From Cordia subcordata (taxonomy: Eukaryota > Streptophyta > Magnoliopsida > Boraginales > Cordiaceae), in the NCBI GenBank assembly GCA_028554755.1, contig JAPTOF010000011.1:1054001-1118000 (forward strand): 64,000 nt of DNA. Direction: 5' to 3'. Position 1 is the stretch's first letter. Each line of letters begins with the position of its first letter. The position numbers were made by a program, and so were the translations under genes. Positions 22,632 to 35,519 of the stretch are shown piece after piece. Below the pieces are notes generated by a model that saw only the letters and a program-made list of their open reading frames with translations, ran no database searches and was not told where the DNA came from.

Positions 22632-24303
22632 TGATGTGGTTATTTATGCATTTCTATATGATATTTGAGATGTTTTATGCTTATTAGATAGCTTTAGTGT
22701 GGTATACATACTATACTTGTGCATATGAGGATATAAATGTTCATAGCTGAGTTTATAGGTAAATGCTACACTAAATGCTTAATTTTGTGCCTTAAGTGAG
22801 CTATAAGATGGAGCATAAGCTTGAACAAGGATGGACAATGAAAAACGAAGATGTACAGGCCGTGGGATGAAGACTGGAAGCACCAAGGATGAAGACTTGA
22901 GGCTAGAGGGCTAACTGGTTGACCTTGGAAGAATTGCCGGTCGACCAACCACTAGAGCAACAAGTTTTTTTCAATTGAGCTCCCCCAAGGATCGATCGAC
23001 CGGCTAGGTCGACCGGCCAAGTTAGAGAGCCCTATTCATTGAGCTGGTTGACTTAGAAAGAATAGCCAGTTCAACTGGTTGAGCACTAAAGTTGATTGTA
23101 AAAGCTCAATTTTTAGCATTTTGAGGAGAAATTCTATAACTATCACCCACCTCACACACACTCATCCACATATATCTACAACTAGATTCAAGCTCTCTTT
23201 GGAAGGAAGATTTTAAAAGGAAGCTAAGCATGGAAGGGAAGGTCCTATTTCTCCTTTTATATCTAATTTCTTCTATGATTGAGTAGATATTTGAAGGGTG
23301 ATTGAAGCTTATATTATGGGTTAACCTTTTACTTTATTTTTATGCGATACTTGATGGATTAATATATATGCTTGTGTTTAGTGTTGTCAATGGCTATTCT
23401 CTTCCATGACTATATGTTTGATGGTATGCCTAAATAAAATAGCATATATATTTTCAGGCTTATTTACTATTAATCACTTCTATATCTTTGTGTGAGCATC
23501 TCTCTGTGTTTATATAAAGAATCCATGAAGTGGGTAATATTCATACATGTCTATGCGTGTGTTTACATGCCCTAATAGTAAAGCTAGCTATAATAGCATC
23601 TATGTTGGGTATTATTGTGTAATATGGTGTACTCTAAACACGTCTATGTGTTTAGTAGTTGGATATATCAATGTATTCACGAATGCCACACCCTAGAACA
23701 TGTATGAATTTGTGTGTTCACGCTAGAGCCACCATTGTGATGAATAATTAATGACGCTTAACTAGAGATTAGGCTTAGTTGAGTTTTCTTTGGCTTTAAA
23801 CCTAGCTAATAGGCTTCCAGCTAGTTTAATCAACAATAGATGGACTAGGCCTTGGCTTTAGACCTAGCCAATGGTTTAGACACTAGGGTAAGATCAATCA
23901 ACATCACCTAGGAAAATAATTGGACTAACCCAAAAACCCTAGGTCATAAGGACCATGCTGTACTCTTAGGATGATCAATATAGGGATAGACCTGCACTGA
24001 GGCCTTGTAGATTATAAGGTAGCTAATTAGGATCCTAGACAAAAGCGCTCTTAAAATAACATCCATCAAATAATCCTATAACAAGAAAGTCTTAGGTTAC
24101 CCACAATCAAGCTTAGGTTACCTCTAATCCCCAATTCTGTGGTTGTTCCCCTAAGTTGGCTTATATCCCGTATTTTTCGTTCCATTTCCCTTAGTTTAGA
24201 TTTACTTCCCTTGAGCTCCATTCAATCTAAAACACCAAAAAGATTAGTAGTTTAGGTTTTTTTTTTCCTTTGGTGGCTCCATAGAACACACGTCTTAGAC
24301 CAA
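22632..24303 (+). repeat. 5' LTR of Q, U5 end deleted
   Basis: A 1672-bp piece starting TGATGTGG just after the TSD and homologous to 62172-63941. It lacks about 16 bp near its start and the last 125 bp or so, including the CCTCCCTGTGG block and the CA end. GGTCGACCGGCC sites are at about 22930-23015. The TATA position reads TGTAAAAG (about 23096), where the 3' LTR has TATAAAAG. Leader hairpins are degenerate. Confidence 0.85.
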
Positions 24304-24767
24304 GCTTTTAGATGCAAGCATCATTTATCCAATCTCTGATAGTGAGTGGATCAATCCAGTGCAAGTAGTTCCTAAGAAGTCAGTGATCACAGTAGTTGAA
24401 AATGAGAGAGGAGATCCTATTCCTACATGTATACCCACAGGTTGAAAGTTTGCATAGACTATAGGAAGCTCAACTCTAGGACTAGAAAATATCATTTCCC
24501 TTTGCCCTTCTTTGATCAGATCCTTGATAAAGTAGTTGGGCATAGCTACTACTATTTCTTAGATAGGTATTTAGGGTACACTCAAATCCTCATGTTTCTT
24601 GAGAACCTAGAAAAGACCACTTTTACTTGCCCTTACGGCATGTTTGCCTAAAAGAGGATGCCATTCGGTCTTTGCAATGCACCTGCTACATTTTATAGAT
24701 GTATAATGGCCATTTTTAATTATATGATTGAGAATCACTTAGAAAGTTTCATGGATGATTTCTTAAT
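24304..24767 (+). pseudogene. Q reverse transcriptase, N-terminal part
   Basis: Ty3/gypsy RT from the KLLDAxIIYPISDSEW segment through [12 protein letters not shown] and [13 protein letters not shown] to the catalytic MDDF just before 24767. Stops (TGG to TGA at 24444) and a frameshift near 24460 break it. It joins directly to truncated LTR at 24303, showing loss of gag and protease. The gene continues at 58392. Confidence 0.85.
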
Positions 24768-25024
24768 TGATGCCTTTCTAGAGGTGCAAGCCCTCAAGAC
24801 CCTCAAATGCATAGACCAGTGCGATATAGTGTGTGCGAGAACGAGTGTCAGACCACAGAGAGGCTATTTTGTGGAGAGGATCCTATACGTGTATGTCCTA
24901 GAATGTGCCTAAAAAGAAACCTACTTTAACCATATTTTTGGGTCTTTAGATTACCAGGAGCTCGAGGGAAGGAAATTGAACTAAATTATGGGAAACAAGA
25001 ATGGAAAATGGGAGACAAACTAAT

Positions 25025-26888
25025 TGATGTGCGTCTTTCGAGTGCAAGCTCTAAAAGACTCGCAAGCGTACGGATCATGCAAAATAGTGTGTACAAGCAC
25101 GGGTGTCGAACCACAGGGAGGCGTGAATAATGTGGGTGAATTCTATGCTTGGTGCTCCAAAAAGTGCAAAAAAAGAAAGATCTAAACTAGACATATTTTT
25201 TTTGGGGTTTTGGATTATCGGGAACTCTAGGTAAAAAAAATAAAACTAAACTATGAATATGAAAAATGGGAACACAAGTTGGTCAAGAGGGAACTAACAA
25301 TTGAGAAGGGATTAGGGTGACTTTGACTTATGAATGGGTAATTATATACTCAAATGCTATAGGATTAAAGGATGATGGCTAACTATCATGAGTGCTCTTA
25401 ACTAGGTTGCTAGTTAGTGTCCTAATTTCCCCATAGGACTCGATGCGGGTCCGTCCCTAGGCGGCACCTCCTAGACCTACGGCATGGTCCTCATGACCTA
25501 GGGCCTCAAGAGTGACTAACTAACTTTCTAGGTGACTTAAAGTGAACCTACCTTAGTACCTAAACCTTTGGCTGGATTTAAAGCCAAGACCTAGTGTCGC
25601 TAAGGTCGACTAAACCTATCCGGAAACCTATTGGCTGGATTTAAAGCCAAAGGAGACTCGATCTAGACTAGACCTAAATGACGCTTCATCATTTTAAGGT
25701 CACTATAGCAGGATTTAACTTGCTAGTGCGTTCATACATGTTCAAGGTCAACGTGCTCGTGAATAATGGAACCTATTCGACTACCGAACATCATCATGTT
25801 CAGTTCACACCATTAGAAATAATTAACAACCAACATGTATGCATTATTGAAGTTATACTCATTACTAGGCATGCAAATATACATATAGACATGAATATAA
25901 GCATTACCCACTTCACAGCATCCACATATAAACACATAGACATGATTATAACATGGATTAGATGTGTTTAGTAACAAACAAACTTCAATTTATACACATG
26001 TTACTCATCTAGGCATTTTATCAAACACTTAGACATGAATGAGAAAATACCCATTTGAACAAGAAAATTCAAAATATGTATATATATTCAGCCATCATAT
26101 CCCATATCATAAGAGTATATAGTTAACCCATTACATAAGTTAAATCACCTTACACAAGTCTACTCAATCATAATAGGAAATAGAATGAAAGAGAGATAAT
26201 GAAGCTTCCCTTTCATCCTAGCTAATCTTGTACAAAGCTTTTGAGCAAACTTGATTCCAAATGTTTGAACCCTCCAAATCAAGCTTGGTTCTTAGTGAGA
26301 AATGCGTGAAAAGTATGTGTTAAATGGGTGGAATCTAGGGTTAAGTGTGTGAGAATTTTAGGTGTGAAGTGCGTGTTAATCTTCCAAAAATTCCTCCTTT
26401 TTCTGCAGAATCGGGCCCTATTTATATGTTCTCAGCACATTGCCGGTCGACCGTACCTAGCTCGACCGGCTTTTTGATGATGCTCTCTGGACTGGCCGGT
26501 CGACCTAGCTTTGGAGGGGTGGTCGTCCGGCTATTTTTGCACCTCTCTGGAGTGGCCGATCGACCGGTTCTTTTTCCTTGGTCGTCCGGCTAACTTTCTT
26601 CCTCCATTCTTTGTCTTTTAGGCCTCCAGTCTTCTCTCTTAGACCCATGCATTTCCCATCTTCATCACCTTTCATCGTCCAATCTCGATCTTAACCCAAA
26701 GTTCACCTAAATCATTAAAAACAAGCAATTAATGTTGCAATTTGTCTCTTAAACACAATATATACAATTGCCTACGCTTAAGTCTATTCTTATGAAAAGC
26801 ACTATACTAATGCATCATTATGAGCACTCAACACCTCTTAAATATAGGTAAATGACAATGCAAACACACACAAAAACACAACACATCA
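25025..26888 (-). repeat. 3' LTR of T
   Basis: A 1864-bp LTR whose minus-strand start TGATGTGTTGTG matches A1. It carries leader hairpins at 25568-25587 and 25631-25650, GTCGACCGGC-type sites at about 26443-26595, and a TATA box (TATAAATAG on the minus strand, 26418-26426). The conserved U5 block CGAACCACAGGGAGG is at about 25108. Confidence 0.9.
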
Positions 26889-26925
26889 ACACCTCCAAAC
26901 CTTCTCCTTGCTTGTCCTCAAGCAA
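26889..26925 (-). promoter_or_regulatory. T terminal polypurine tract with hairpin
   Basis: Minus-strand hairpin TTGCTTGAGGACAAGCAA (26908-26925) and purine tract 26889-26907 abutting the LTR. The internal copy is at 27826-27861. Confidence 0.85.
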
Positions 26926-28293
26926 GCCCAATCTTAAATTTTATCTCTAAAGCCGATGCAATGGATTGCCTAAAGGATTGACTCTCTATCAAAGTTAGTC
27001 TAAGAAGCATGAAGGGGGCATTCCTATTGTTGAGAGATCTCTAAATCTCTTTGGATCCTCCCTCTACTCATAAGAGGTCTCGTTCCTCGTGGGAATTTCC
27101 CGAGTAGCCAATCCACCACAAGCCTAGGATCTAACTCACGCACTCGGGATGTTGATATTTCGTGCTCCCTCAACTAACACAGCCTCCCTAACATGCACCA
27201 AGCCTCAAAGACAAGAAGAGGGAAAATATAAACACAATGGCTTATAAAGAGGGTTATTCACGTATCTACAAAGACGATAACTTGTGCTAAGTTGACATTG
27301 TGTCACTTATGCACTTATTCACTAACTTTTTGGTGTCTTTGGCTTTTTTTCTCTTTTTCACTTCATTTTTTTTATAAATATATATTTTTGCACCTTTTGC
27401 CTTTTTCATTTTTTTTTTGGATTTTTCATGCTTTGTATTGTATTCACAAAAAGAAAGAAAAAGAAAAGCTTAGGCACATAAAAAAGAACCAATCACGGAA
27501 GAGACGCTCACATCAACAACCCTATTCCAACACTCTTTCCTACCAAGCTATAAGGTGGCTACAAGGGTTATTCTTTTAAGGTTCTTACTCCCCATAACTT
27601 TGAATGGCATCCCCTCCAAGACTTAGTTTTCAAACCACTCTATTCATTTCCCCACAATGCATCTCATCTTCAAAAATCAATAGAGTCAATCACAAAAGCC
27701 AACACAATGATCAACAAAGAGATAAATGACTCTATATGCATCAAAATTGAAAAATTTTCACCATTTTTAAGCGCATAATGCAATCTACCCTAAGCAAGAT
27801 ATATAACAAGAAAACCAAACTCCTAAACCCCCAAACCTAAACTTTGCTTGTCCTTAAGGAAATATATCAAAACACAAAGACAAGAAAATTGTCATTACAA
27901 AACAAGTAAGGGTGATGGGGATAGGGTATAAACATGGGGAATAAATGGAGAAAGGATAGACACAACCTTGCATTTTCTTCAAAGCTTTCCATGCCAATGA
28001 TAAATCACCATACTACTAATCCTGTGACCACAATTCATAAACACTCAGAAAGAAAACAAGATTAGTAGCATTGCCTATGCATGCTTGCATTGGCATGTGC
28101 AATAATGAGCAATGGTGTATCTTATAGGATAAAGGATTGGGATTCAACACTTTGGTTTGGGTGCAAGAAAAATAAAAGAAAGAAAATAAAAAGAAAAGAA
28201 AGTGAACAAATGCAAAACTGCAAAATTGAACCTAGGTTGCCTCTTAGTAGCGCTAACCACCATGCCATCAGCCAGGCAAACACCAACTCATTT
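26926..28293 (-). other. T 3' non-coding region
   Basis: It holds an A-rich tract (T-rich on plus, about 27340-27425), the internal polypurine tract with hairpin (27826-27861, 936 nt from the terminal one, one stem arm decayed) and the GCGCTAC motif near 28248. ORFs here are antisense to the A-rich tract. Confidence 0.75.
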
Positions 28294-31200
28294 TCAACTT
28301 CCATAGATAGGATCCTAAAGCATTATAACCTCCACATGAGCCATGCTTGGATCATATGCGTGCCAGGTGTTGCCCATTCACCGTCAAATCTTGGCCATCC
28401 TTCAAGTCTTTAATCTTGACTGCATCGGAAGGATAGGCAACCATCACCTCATATAAACCATCCCATCTTGTCTTAAGCTTACCTAGAAAGAGTTTCAATC
28501 GTGAGTTAAACAACCAAACTTTATCAGAAGGAGAGAATGATTTCTTAATAATGTGTTTCTCATGAATTCTCTTCATCCTATCCTTATAAAGTTTAGCGTT
28601 CTCATACGCCTTGAATCTAAGCTCTTCCAATTTCGCTAGGTCTAGCTTCCTTTTCTCGCATGCTCTTGCCAAGTCAAAATTTAGGGCTTTGATTGCCCAA
28701 TAAGCTCCATGCTCAAGTTTTATCGACAAGTGACAAGCTTTACCATAAACCAATCTATATGGAGACATACCAATAGGAGTATTAATGACGGTACGGTAAG
28801 CCCATAAAGCATCATTTAGCCTAATAGACCAATCTCTCCTATCGTGCCTAACCGTTTTCTCTAAAATATGCTTGATCTCCCTATTGGACACCTCTACTTG
28901 TCCACTAGTTTGCGGGTGATAAGGAGTGGCTACCTTATGGGTGACCGAATATCTTCTCAACAAGGCCTCTAAAGTCCTATGGCAAAAATGCAAACCACCA
29001 TCACTAATTAAGACCCCAGGGACTCCAAATCTAGAGAAAATGTTCTCCTTAATGAACTTAACCACTACCCTATAGTCATTAGTGCAAGTGGGAATTGCTT
29101 CAACCCATTTGGACACATAATCAACGGCTACTAAAATGTATTGGTACCCAAAGGAAGGAGGAAATGGACCCATGAAATCTATACCCCAAACATCAAACAA
29201 CTCACAAGGAAGAATAGGGGATAAAGGCATCATGTTTCTCTTAGATATGGACCCAGATTGTTGACATCTAAAACACTTCTTACAATACTCTTGGGCATCC
29301 CTAAAGAGAGTGGGCCAAAATAATCCACATTGCAAAACCTTCGCAGTGGTCTTCTTCCCACTAAAATTTCCTCCACATCCCTCATCATGACACATACTCA
29401 AAACATTCTCAAACTCGTCCTCAAGCACACACCGACGAATCATTTGATCTGCACACACTTTAAAAAGATAGGGATCCTCCCAAAAGAAATGCCTAACTTG
29501 TGCTAGGAACCTATCCTTTTCTCTTTTCTCCCAATGGGAAGGAAAACTCCCTGTGGCAAGAAAATTGACAATATAAGCAAACCAAGGCGTGTGATGAGAG
29601 ATGGCAAACAATTGCTCATCGGGGAATGAATCATGAAAAGGAGATGGATCACTAGAAGACTCGATAACAAAACGAGAAAGATGATCCGTAACTAAATTTT
29701 CTCTACCCTTCTTCTCCCAGATTTCAATGTCAAACTCTTGAAGGAGGAGCAACCACCTAATCAAGCGCGGCTTAGATTCTTTCTTAGACAACAAATACTT
29801 TAATGTTGCATGATCGGTGTAGATAATCACTTTGGACCCTAGGATGTATGACCTAAACTTGTCAAGGGAAAAGACTATTGCTAGAAGCTCTTTTTCTGTG
29901 GTGGTATAGTTCTTTTGGGCTTCATCAAGAGTCTTGCTAGCATAGTACACAACATGGGGCAACTTATCCTTCCTTTGACCTAAGATAGCCCCTATCGCAT
30001 AATCGGATGCATCACATATAACCTCAAATGGGAGACTATAGTTAGGTTGTTGGATAATTGGGGATGTAGACAATAAGGATTTAAGCCTATTGAAAGCTCT
30101 AACACATTCATCATTAAAGTCAAAAGAGACATCTTGTGCTAGGAGCCTAGACAAGGGGCGTGCAATGTGACTAAAATCCTTAATGAATCTACGGTAAAAT
30201 CCTGCATGCCCTAGAAAAGATCTAACATCCTTGACACACTTAGGGACAAGCAACTTTTCAATTAATTCTACCTTAGCTGGGTCAACTTGAATTCCACTAG
30301 ATGAGACAACATGACCCAATGCTATCCCTCGTTGTATCATGAAGTGGGATTTCTCCCAACTTAACACTAGATTCTTCTTCACACATCGGTCTAAGACTAA
30401 AGAGAGATGACTCAAGCACTCATCAAAGCTATCTCCAAAGACTGAAAAATCATCCATGAAAATCTCTAAATGCATCTCAATCATGTCACTAAAAATGGCC
30501 ATCATACATCTTTGAAAAGTCGTTGGGGCATTACAAAGACCGAAGGGCATTCTCCTATAAGCAAAAGTGCCATAGGGGCAAGTAAAGGTGGTCTTCTCCT
30601 GGTCCTCGGAAAACACGAGGATCTAATTATAACCCAAATAGCCATCTAGAAAACAATAGTAGCTATGCCCAGCTACTCTATCTAAGATTTGGTCTAGAAA
30701 AGGCAATGGGAAATGATGCTTCCTAGTTTTGGAGATGAGCTTCCTATAATCAAAACAAACTCTCCATCCCGTGGGAGTACGTGTAGGGATAAGCTCTCCT
30801 CTCTCATTCTCAACAACCGTGATCCCAGACTTCTTAGGGACAACTTGGACTGGGCTAACCCACTCACTATCGAAGATCGGATAAATAATGCCTGCATCTA
30901 AAAGCTTAATAATCTCTTTCTTAACTACTTCGCTCATGTGTAGATTGAGCCTCCTTTGCATCTCCCTAGAAGGAATGGCTCTATCCTCAAGGTGAATACG
31001 ATGCATGCAAACCGAAGGGTCTATACCTCTCAAATCATCAATTTTCCACCCTATAGCCTTTATATGCTTCTTAAGAACCTCTAAGAGACGCTCCTCATTA
31101 CTATAAAGATCGAAAGCTATGACAACCGGAAGGGTCTCACTAGGGCCTAGAAATGCATACTTCAAATGATCGGGAAGGGGTTTGTGCGCTAAAGAAGGGC

Positions 31201-31999
31201 TAAGCTCAACCAAGGAGGACTTAACCTCAACATCATCAATGGGAATATCACTAGAAATAAGACTAGAAGGATTAACCTTATGTGACTTATTAGTCAAATG
31301 GATCTCAATCAAGGAAGTAGAAGCTACGCATTTCCGCTCTAAGGTCTCCAAATCAAAACTAGACATCAGTTCCTCAAATTTCCTCAATTCTTCTCCATCG
31401 GTCATAGTTTTCTCTATAATATCCTCAACACAAGAATCAATCACATCTACCTTAAAGCATTCTTCTCCATCCTCTCCTCCTATACTAGCCCTATTCACAA
31501 CCTCTGCAACATTCATAGTGGATCTCAAATTCCCAAATTTTATCTCTAATAACCCCGACCGACAATGGATAATAGCATCTGCGGTGGCAAGAAAGGGGCG
31601 ACCTAGAAGAATGGGTGTAGAATGTCTAGAGTCATGTCCCAAATCTATATCTAACACTATAAAGTCAACAGGGTACACAAACTCACCTACTTGGACCATA
31701 ACGTCCTCTATCACACCCCTAGGTCTACGCTTGGACCTATTGGCTAGCTAAAGAGTAACATGCATAGGGGACAACTCACCTAGACCTAGCTACTGATAGA
31801 CGGCATAGGGAATAAGATTCACACTAGATCCTAAATCTAACAAGGCATGATCAATCTGGGTCTCACAGATCCTACAAGGAATGGTGAAGGCTCCGGGGTC
31901 ACTCATCTTGGGTGGAAGGCCCGAAGTACAAATACTACTCACCTTCTCCGTAAGCCTCACCTTCTCCGTAAGCCTCACCTTCTTAGGAATGTTTGATGA
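28294..31999 (-). pseudogene. T pol: protease, RT, RNase H, integrase
   Basis: Minus-strand pol with domains in order. Protease has the active-site motif DLGSS (Asp codon 31835-31837) and ends near the LGRPF motif. A variable acidic linker follows. RT carries the catalytic FMDDF (Asp-Asp 30449-30454), then RNase H with [19 protein letters not shown] and [11 protein letters not shown]. Integrase has an N-terminal HHCC zinc site, then Asp in WGIDFMG, Asp in LISDGG and Glu in [11 protein letters not shown]. The 28352-30616 stretch is open for 754 codons. In-frame TAG stops at 31790, 31748 and 30623 all replace CAG. It copies element RNA into DNA and inserts it. It has no chromodomain and no second RNase H. 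Of the pol genes here it has the longest open stretch. Confidence 0.9.
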
Positions 32000-33573
32000 C
32001 CTACGTTTCCTTGTACAAAGATCCTTAAAGAACTTAGAATAAGAGGGGATGGAAAGGATCGCATCTATCAAAGGAAGATTGACCTTAAGGTCCTTAAGAT
32101 GCTCTAAAACCTTGAAAAACCTAGAATCCTCATTAGGTGTAGGCCTCTCTAAGGTGGATGGAAAGGGAACTCTAGGCTCAACACCTCTAAACACATAGGA
32201 CTCATCAATAGACTCCTTTTCCTCCCGATATGGGCAAGAAATACTACTCTCACCATGGTGTCTAATGGGCTCATCTTTTTCAACAGGACCCTCTCTAGGA
32301 TTTTCCTCAATAGGGCTACAATGTGGTGCTCTAGACTCAAAAGGACCACTAGGTACAAGCACTGCAAAGTCAACTTCTACCCTATTATCCACTACCCGAC
32401 CGCTCCTAAGAGTGGTGACGGCCTTAGCCTGGGCTTGAGGGGGATAAATGGTATCAGTGGAGGAACAGGACTGGACTCTAGGGTTCACCTCCGGCTGAGA
32501 AGGCAATTTCCCGAGGTCTCTAACGCTCAACTGACTAGCAATCTGTCCTAACTATGCCTCAAACCTGGCCATTTGCTGCCTATTTTCTGCCAATTCTTGT
32601 TGTTGGTTTTGAATAAACTGCATTATCTTCATCATGTCATTACTAGGAGGTTGGCTGCTAGAGGGAGCAGGCAAAGCCTGAGGTTGAGGAGCATCAGTGA
32701 GACAGGGTTGATTAGCATGATAGAAACCTGGGGGGATATTGAGGACGGGGTCGCTGCTGAGGTGGAACCTAAGGATGTGAACTAAACTCATGTTGTCCTT
32801 GTCTCTAAGAAAATTTTGGGTTGTCCCTCTAACCCAGATTGTATGTGTTCGAGTATGGGTTGTACTCACGAGAATAACCTTGTGTAGCACACACTTGCTC
32901 TTTCATAAATTCAAAAAATTGGGATACTAAAGGGCAAGCTATGGTCTCATGAGATGACTCGGAACACAATGCACAAACTTCAACAACTAACGGGGCAGAG
33001 GAAGAACCTAAAGAACTAGTCCTATGACCTTGGGATGAAATGGACAAAGAAATAAATTGATCTAGTTTATTCGTTGAAGCCTCAACCTTAGTGGGTAAGT
33101 CTAAAGAAACTCCAACCTCGCTGACATTTCTCTTATTGCCTCCCCGACTAGATCTTTCCATGGCAAAATTTTGAAAAGAATTTTCAGCCATCATTTCAAT
33201 TTTCTCCCATGCCTCGGTTGGTCTCAAAAGATAAAAGCCACCACTGGAGGCGGCATTGACCATCATCCTATTTTGTTCATTTAAACCTTAAAAGAAGTAT
33301 TGCATTAGGTCATGATTGCCGTACCCGTGGTATGGACATTGTCTAAGAAGATCCTTGAACCTCTCCTAAGCCTCATGAAAAGATTCTAGGTCATGTTGGG
33401 AAAAAGTCATAACAGCAGTCCTAAGGTTAGCCGTCTTGGCCATGGGATAAAATTTTTGGAAGAACTTAGATTAAAGCTCAGCCCATGTAGTAATGCAACC
33501 ATTGGGTAAGGAATGCAACCAAGTCCTGGCCTTGTCCTTGAGAGAGAAAGGAAACAATCTTAGATGAATGACC
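32000..33573 (-). pseudogene. T gag, N-terminus lost
   Basis: Minus-strand gag from the LRLFPFSLKDKA capsid motif at 33573 leftward. Further landmarks are the MMVNAASSGGFYLLRP segment, a zinc knuckle CALCSESSHETIAC, a Tyr/Asn/Pro-rich stretch and a Gln-rich coiled coil (MQFIQNQQQELAENRQQM). A Ser/Glu-rich linker leads into protease. A frameshift lies near 32830-32890, with TAG for CAG at 32552. The first third of gag is missing because LTR sequence joins at 33574. A tandem 18-bp duplication (31941-31976) repeats six residues at the protease border. Confidence 0.85.
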
Positions 33574-34699
33574 TCTTGGGTGATGTGTTGTGTTTTTGTA
33601 TGTGTTTGCATTGTCATTTACCTATATTTAAGAGGTGTTGAGTGCTCATAATGATGCATTAGTGTAGTGCTTTTGATAAGAATAGGCTTAAGCGTAAACA
33701 AATGTACATATCGAGTTTAAGAGACAAATTGCTACACTAATTGCTTGTTTTCAATGATTTAAGTGAACTTTGGGTTAAGATCGAGATTGGACGATGAAAG
33801 GTGATGAAGATGGGAAATGCACGAGTCAAAGAGAGAAGACCGGAGGCCGAAAAGACAAAGAATGGAGGAAGAAAGTCAGCTGGACGACCAAGGAAAAAGA
33901 GCCGATCGACCGGCCACTCCAGAGAGGTGCCAAAAATAGCAGGACGACCACCCCTCCAGAGTCGGTCGACCGGCCAATCCAAATAGCATCATTAAAAAGC
34001 CGATCGAGCTAGGTCCAGAAGCCGGTTGACCTATAGATGAGGAACCCACTCTTAGGCAATTCTTTCTTCCCAAAGCCTTTGAAATGTGTGAAAAGTGTGT
34101 GTGAAGTGGGTAGAATCTAGGGTTAAGTGTGTGAGAATTTTAGGTGTGAAGTGCGTGTTAATCTTCTAAAAAGTCCTCCTTTTTCTATAGAATCGGGCTC
34201 TATTTATATGTTCTCAGCACATTGCCAGTCGGCCTAGACGGTCGACCAGCTTCTGGACCTAGCTCGACCGGCTTTTTGATGATGCTCTCTGGATTGACTG
34301 GTCGACCTAGCCAGTCGATCGGCTCTGGAGAGGTGGTCGTCCGGCTATTTTTGGCACCTCTCTGGAGTGGCCGGTCGACCGGCTTTCCTTGGTCATCCGG
34401 TTGACTTTTTTCCTCCATTCTTTGTCTTTTCATCCTCCGGTCTTCTCTCTTGGACCCGTGCATTTCCTATCTTCATCACCTTTCATCGTCCAATCTCGAT
34501 CTTAACCTAAAGTTCACCTAAATCATTGAAAACAAACAATTAGTGTAGCAATTTGTCTCTTAAACTCAATATATACAATTGCCTACGCTTAAGTCTATTC
34601 TTATCAAAAACACTACACTAATGCATCATTATGAGCACTCAACACCTCTTAAATATAGGTAAATGACAATGCAAACATACACAAAAACACAACACATCA
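33574..34699. repeat. Inverted-repeat structure at T 5' end (LTR+, gag+, LTR-)
   Basis: From left to right there are three pieces: plus-oriented LTR U3 from its exact TGATGTG terminus (33574-34034), 48 bp of gag in plus orientation (34035-34082, matching 46169-46216), and minus-oriented LTR U3 (34083-34699) ending at the CTAAT TSD. The two U3 pieces form an inverted repeat of about 460 bp. U5, primer site and gag start are absent. Confidence 0.8.
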
Positions 34700-35482
34700 C
34701 TAATCTAGAGGGGACTTAACTATTGGAAAGGGGTTAGGATGACTTATGCTCACTAATGGGTGATTCTAGGCTCTTATGATATGGATATATGGGAAATGGC
34801 TTAACTAATGGAAGCTCTTTAACTAGGTCACTAATTAGTGTCCTAATTTATCCCTAGGGCTTGCTGTGAGTTCGTCCCTAAGCACACACTCTAAGAGCTA
34901 TTGCATGGTCCTTATGACCAAGGGCCATAGGAGGGACTAAAAAGTTTCCTAGGTGACCTAGAACAAACCTACTCTGGTTCCTAAACCATTGGCTGGATTT
35001 AAAGCCAAGACCTAGAGTTACTAACGTTGACTAAACCTACCCGGACTTCTATTAGCTAGATTTAATGCTATAGTGGACTCAATCTAGGCTAGTCCTAAAT
35101 TATGCACTATCATTCTAGGGTCACTAAAGTAGAATTTGACCTAAGTGTGCAATCCTACATGTTCTAGCCTATGGTGTTTATGAATACGTGGACCTCTTCG
35201 ACTATCAAACATAGTCATGCTTGGATTACATCATTAATAGCAATTGGGTACCAACATGTAGGCATTATTGAAGTTATATTCACTACTAGGCATGATATCA
35301 TACATAGAGACATGAATAAAAGCAATATACATTTTGTTAAATCCACACATAAACACATAGACATGATTATAGAATGGATTAGAGGTGTTCAGTAGCAAAC
35401 AAACTCCAATTATATACATACTACTCACATGTCAAAAATCTAGACATGTGTTGAATAAAAGCCATTGAACAACAAAAACAAA

Positions 35483-35519
<37 letters not shown>

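Larger units (their letters stand above)
25025..34699 (-). mobile_element. T: Ty3/gypsy autonomous-type element with rearranged 5' end
   Basis: A minus-strand element inside the SV LTR, flanked by CTAAT at 25020-25024 and 34700-34704. It has a full 3' LTR, both polypurine tracts, and gag, protease, RT, RNase H and integrase. Its LTR is of the A1 family. The 5' LTR, primer site and gag start are replaced by an inverted-repeat structure (33574-34699). Confidence 0.88.

Noticed and set aside
31182..31751. Plus-strand ORF of 189 codons, and its mirror at 48173-48742 on the minus strand
   Set aside because: Both are antisense shadows of the protease and linker of T and A1. They recur only because the coding strand is conserved.
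33574..34036. Reading this LTR piece as the normal 5' LTR of T
   Set aside because: Its orientation is opposite to T and it stops after 461 bp without U5 or primer site. The TSD lies at 34700, not here.
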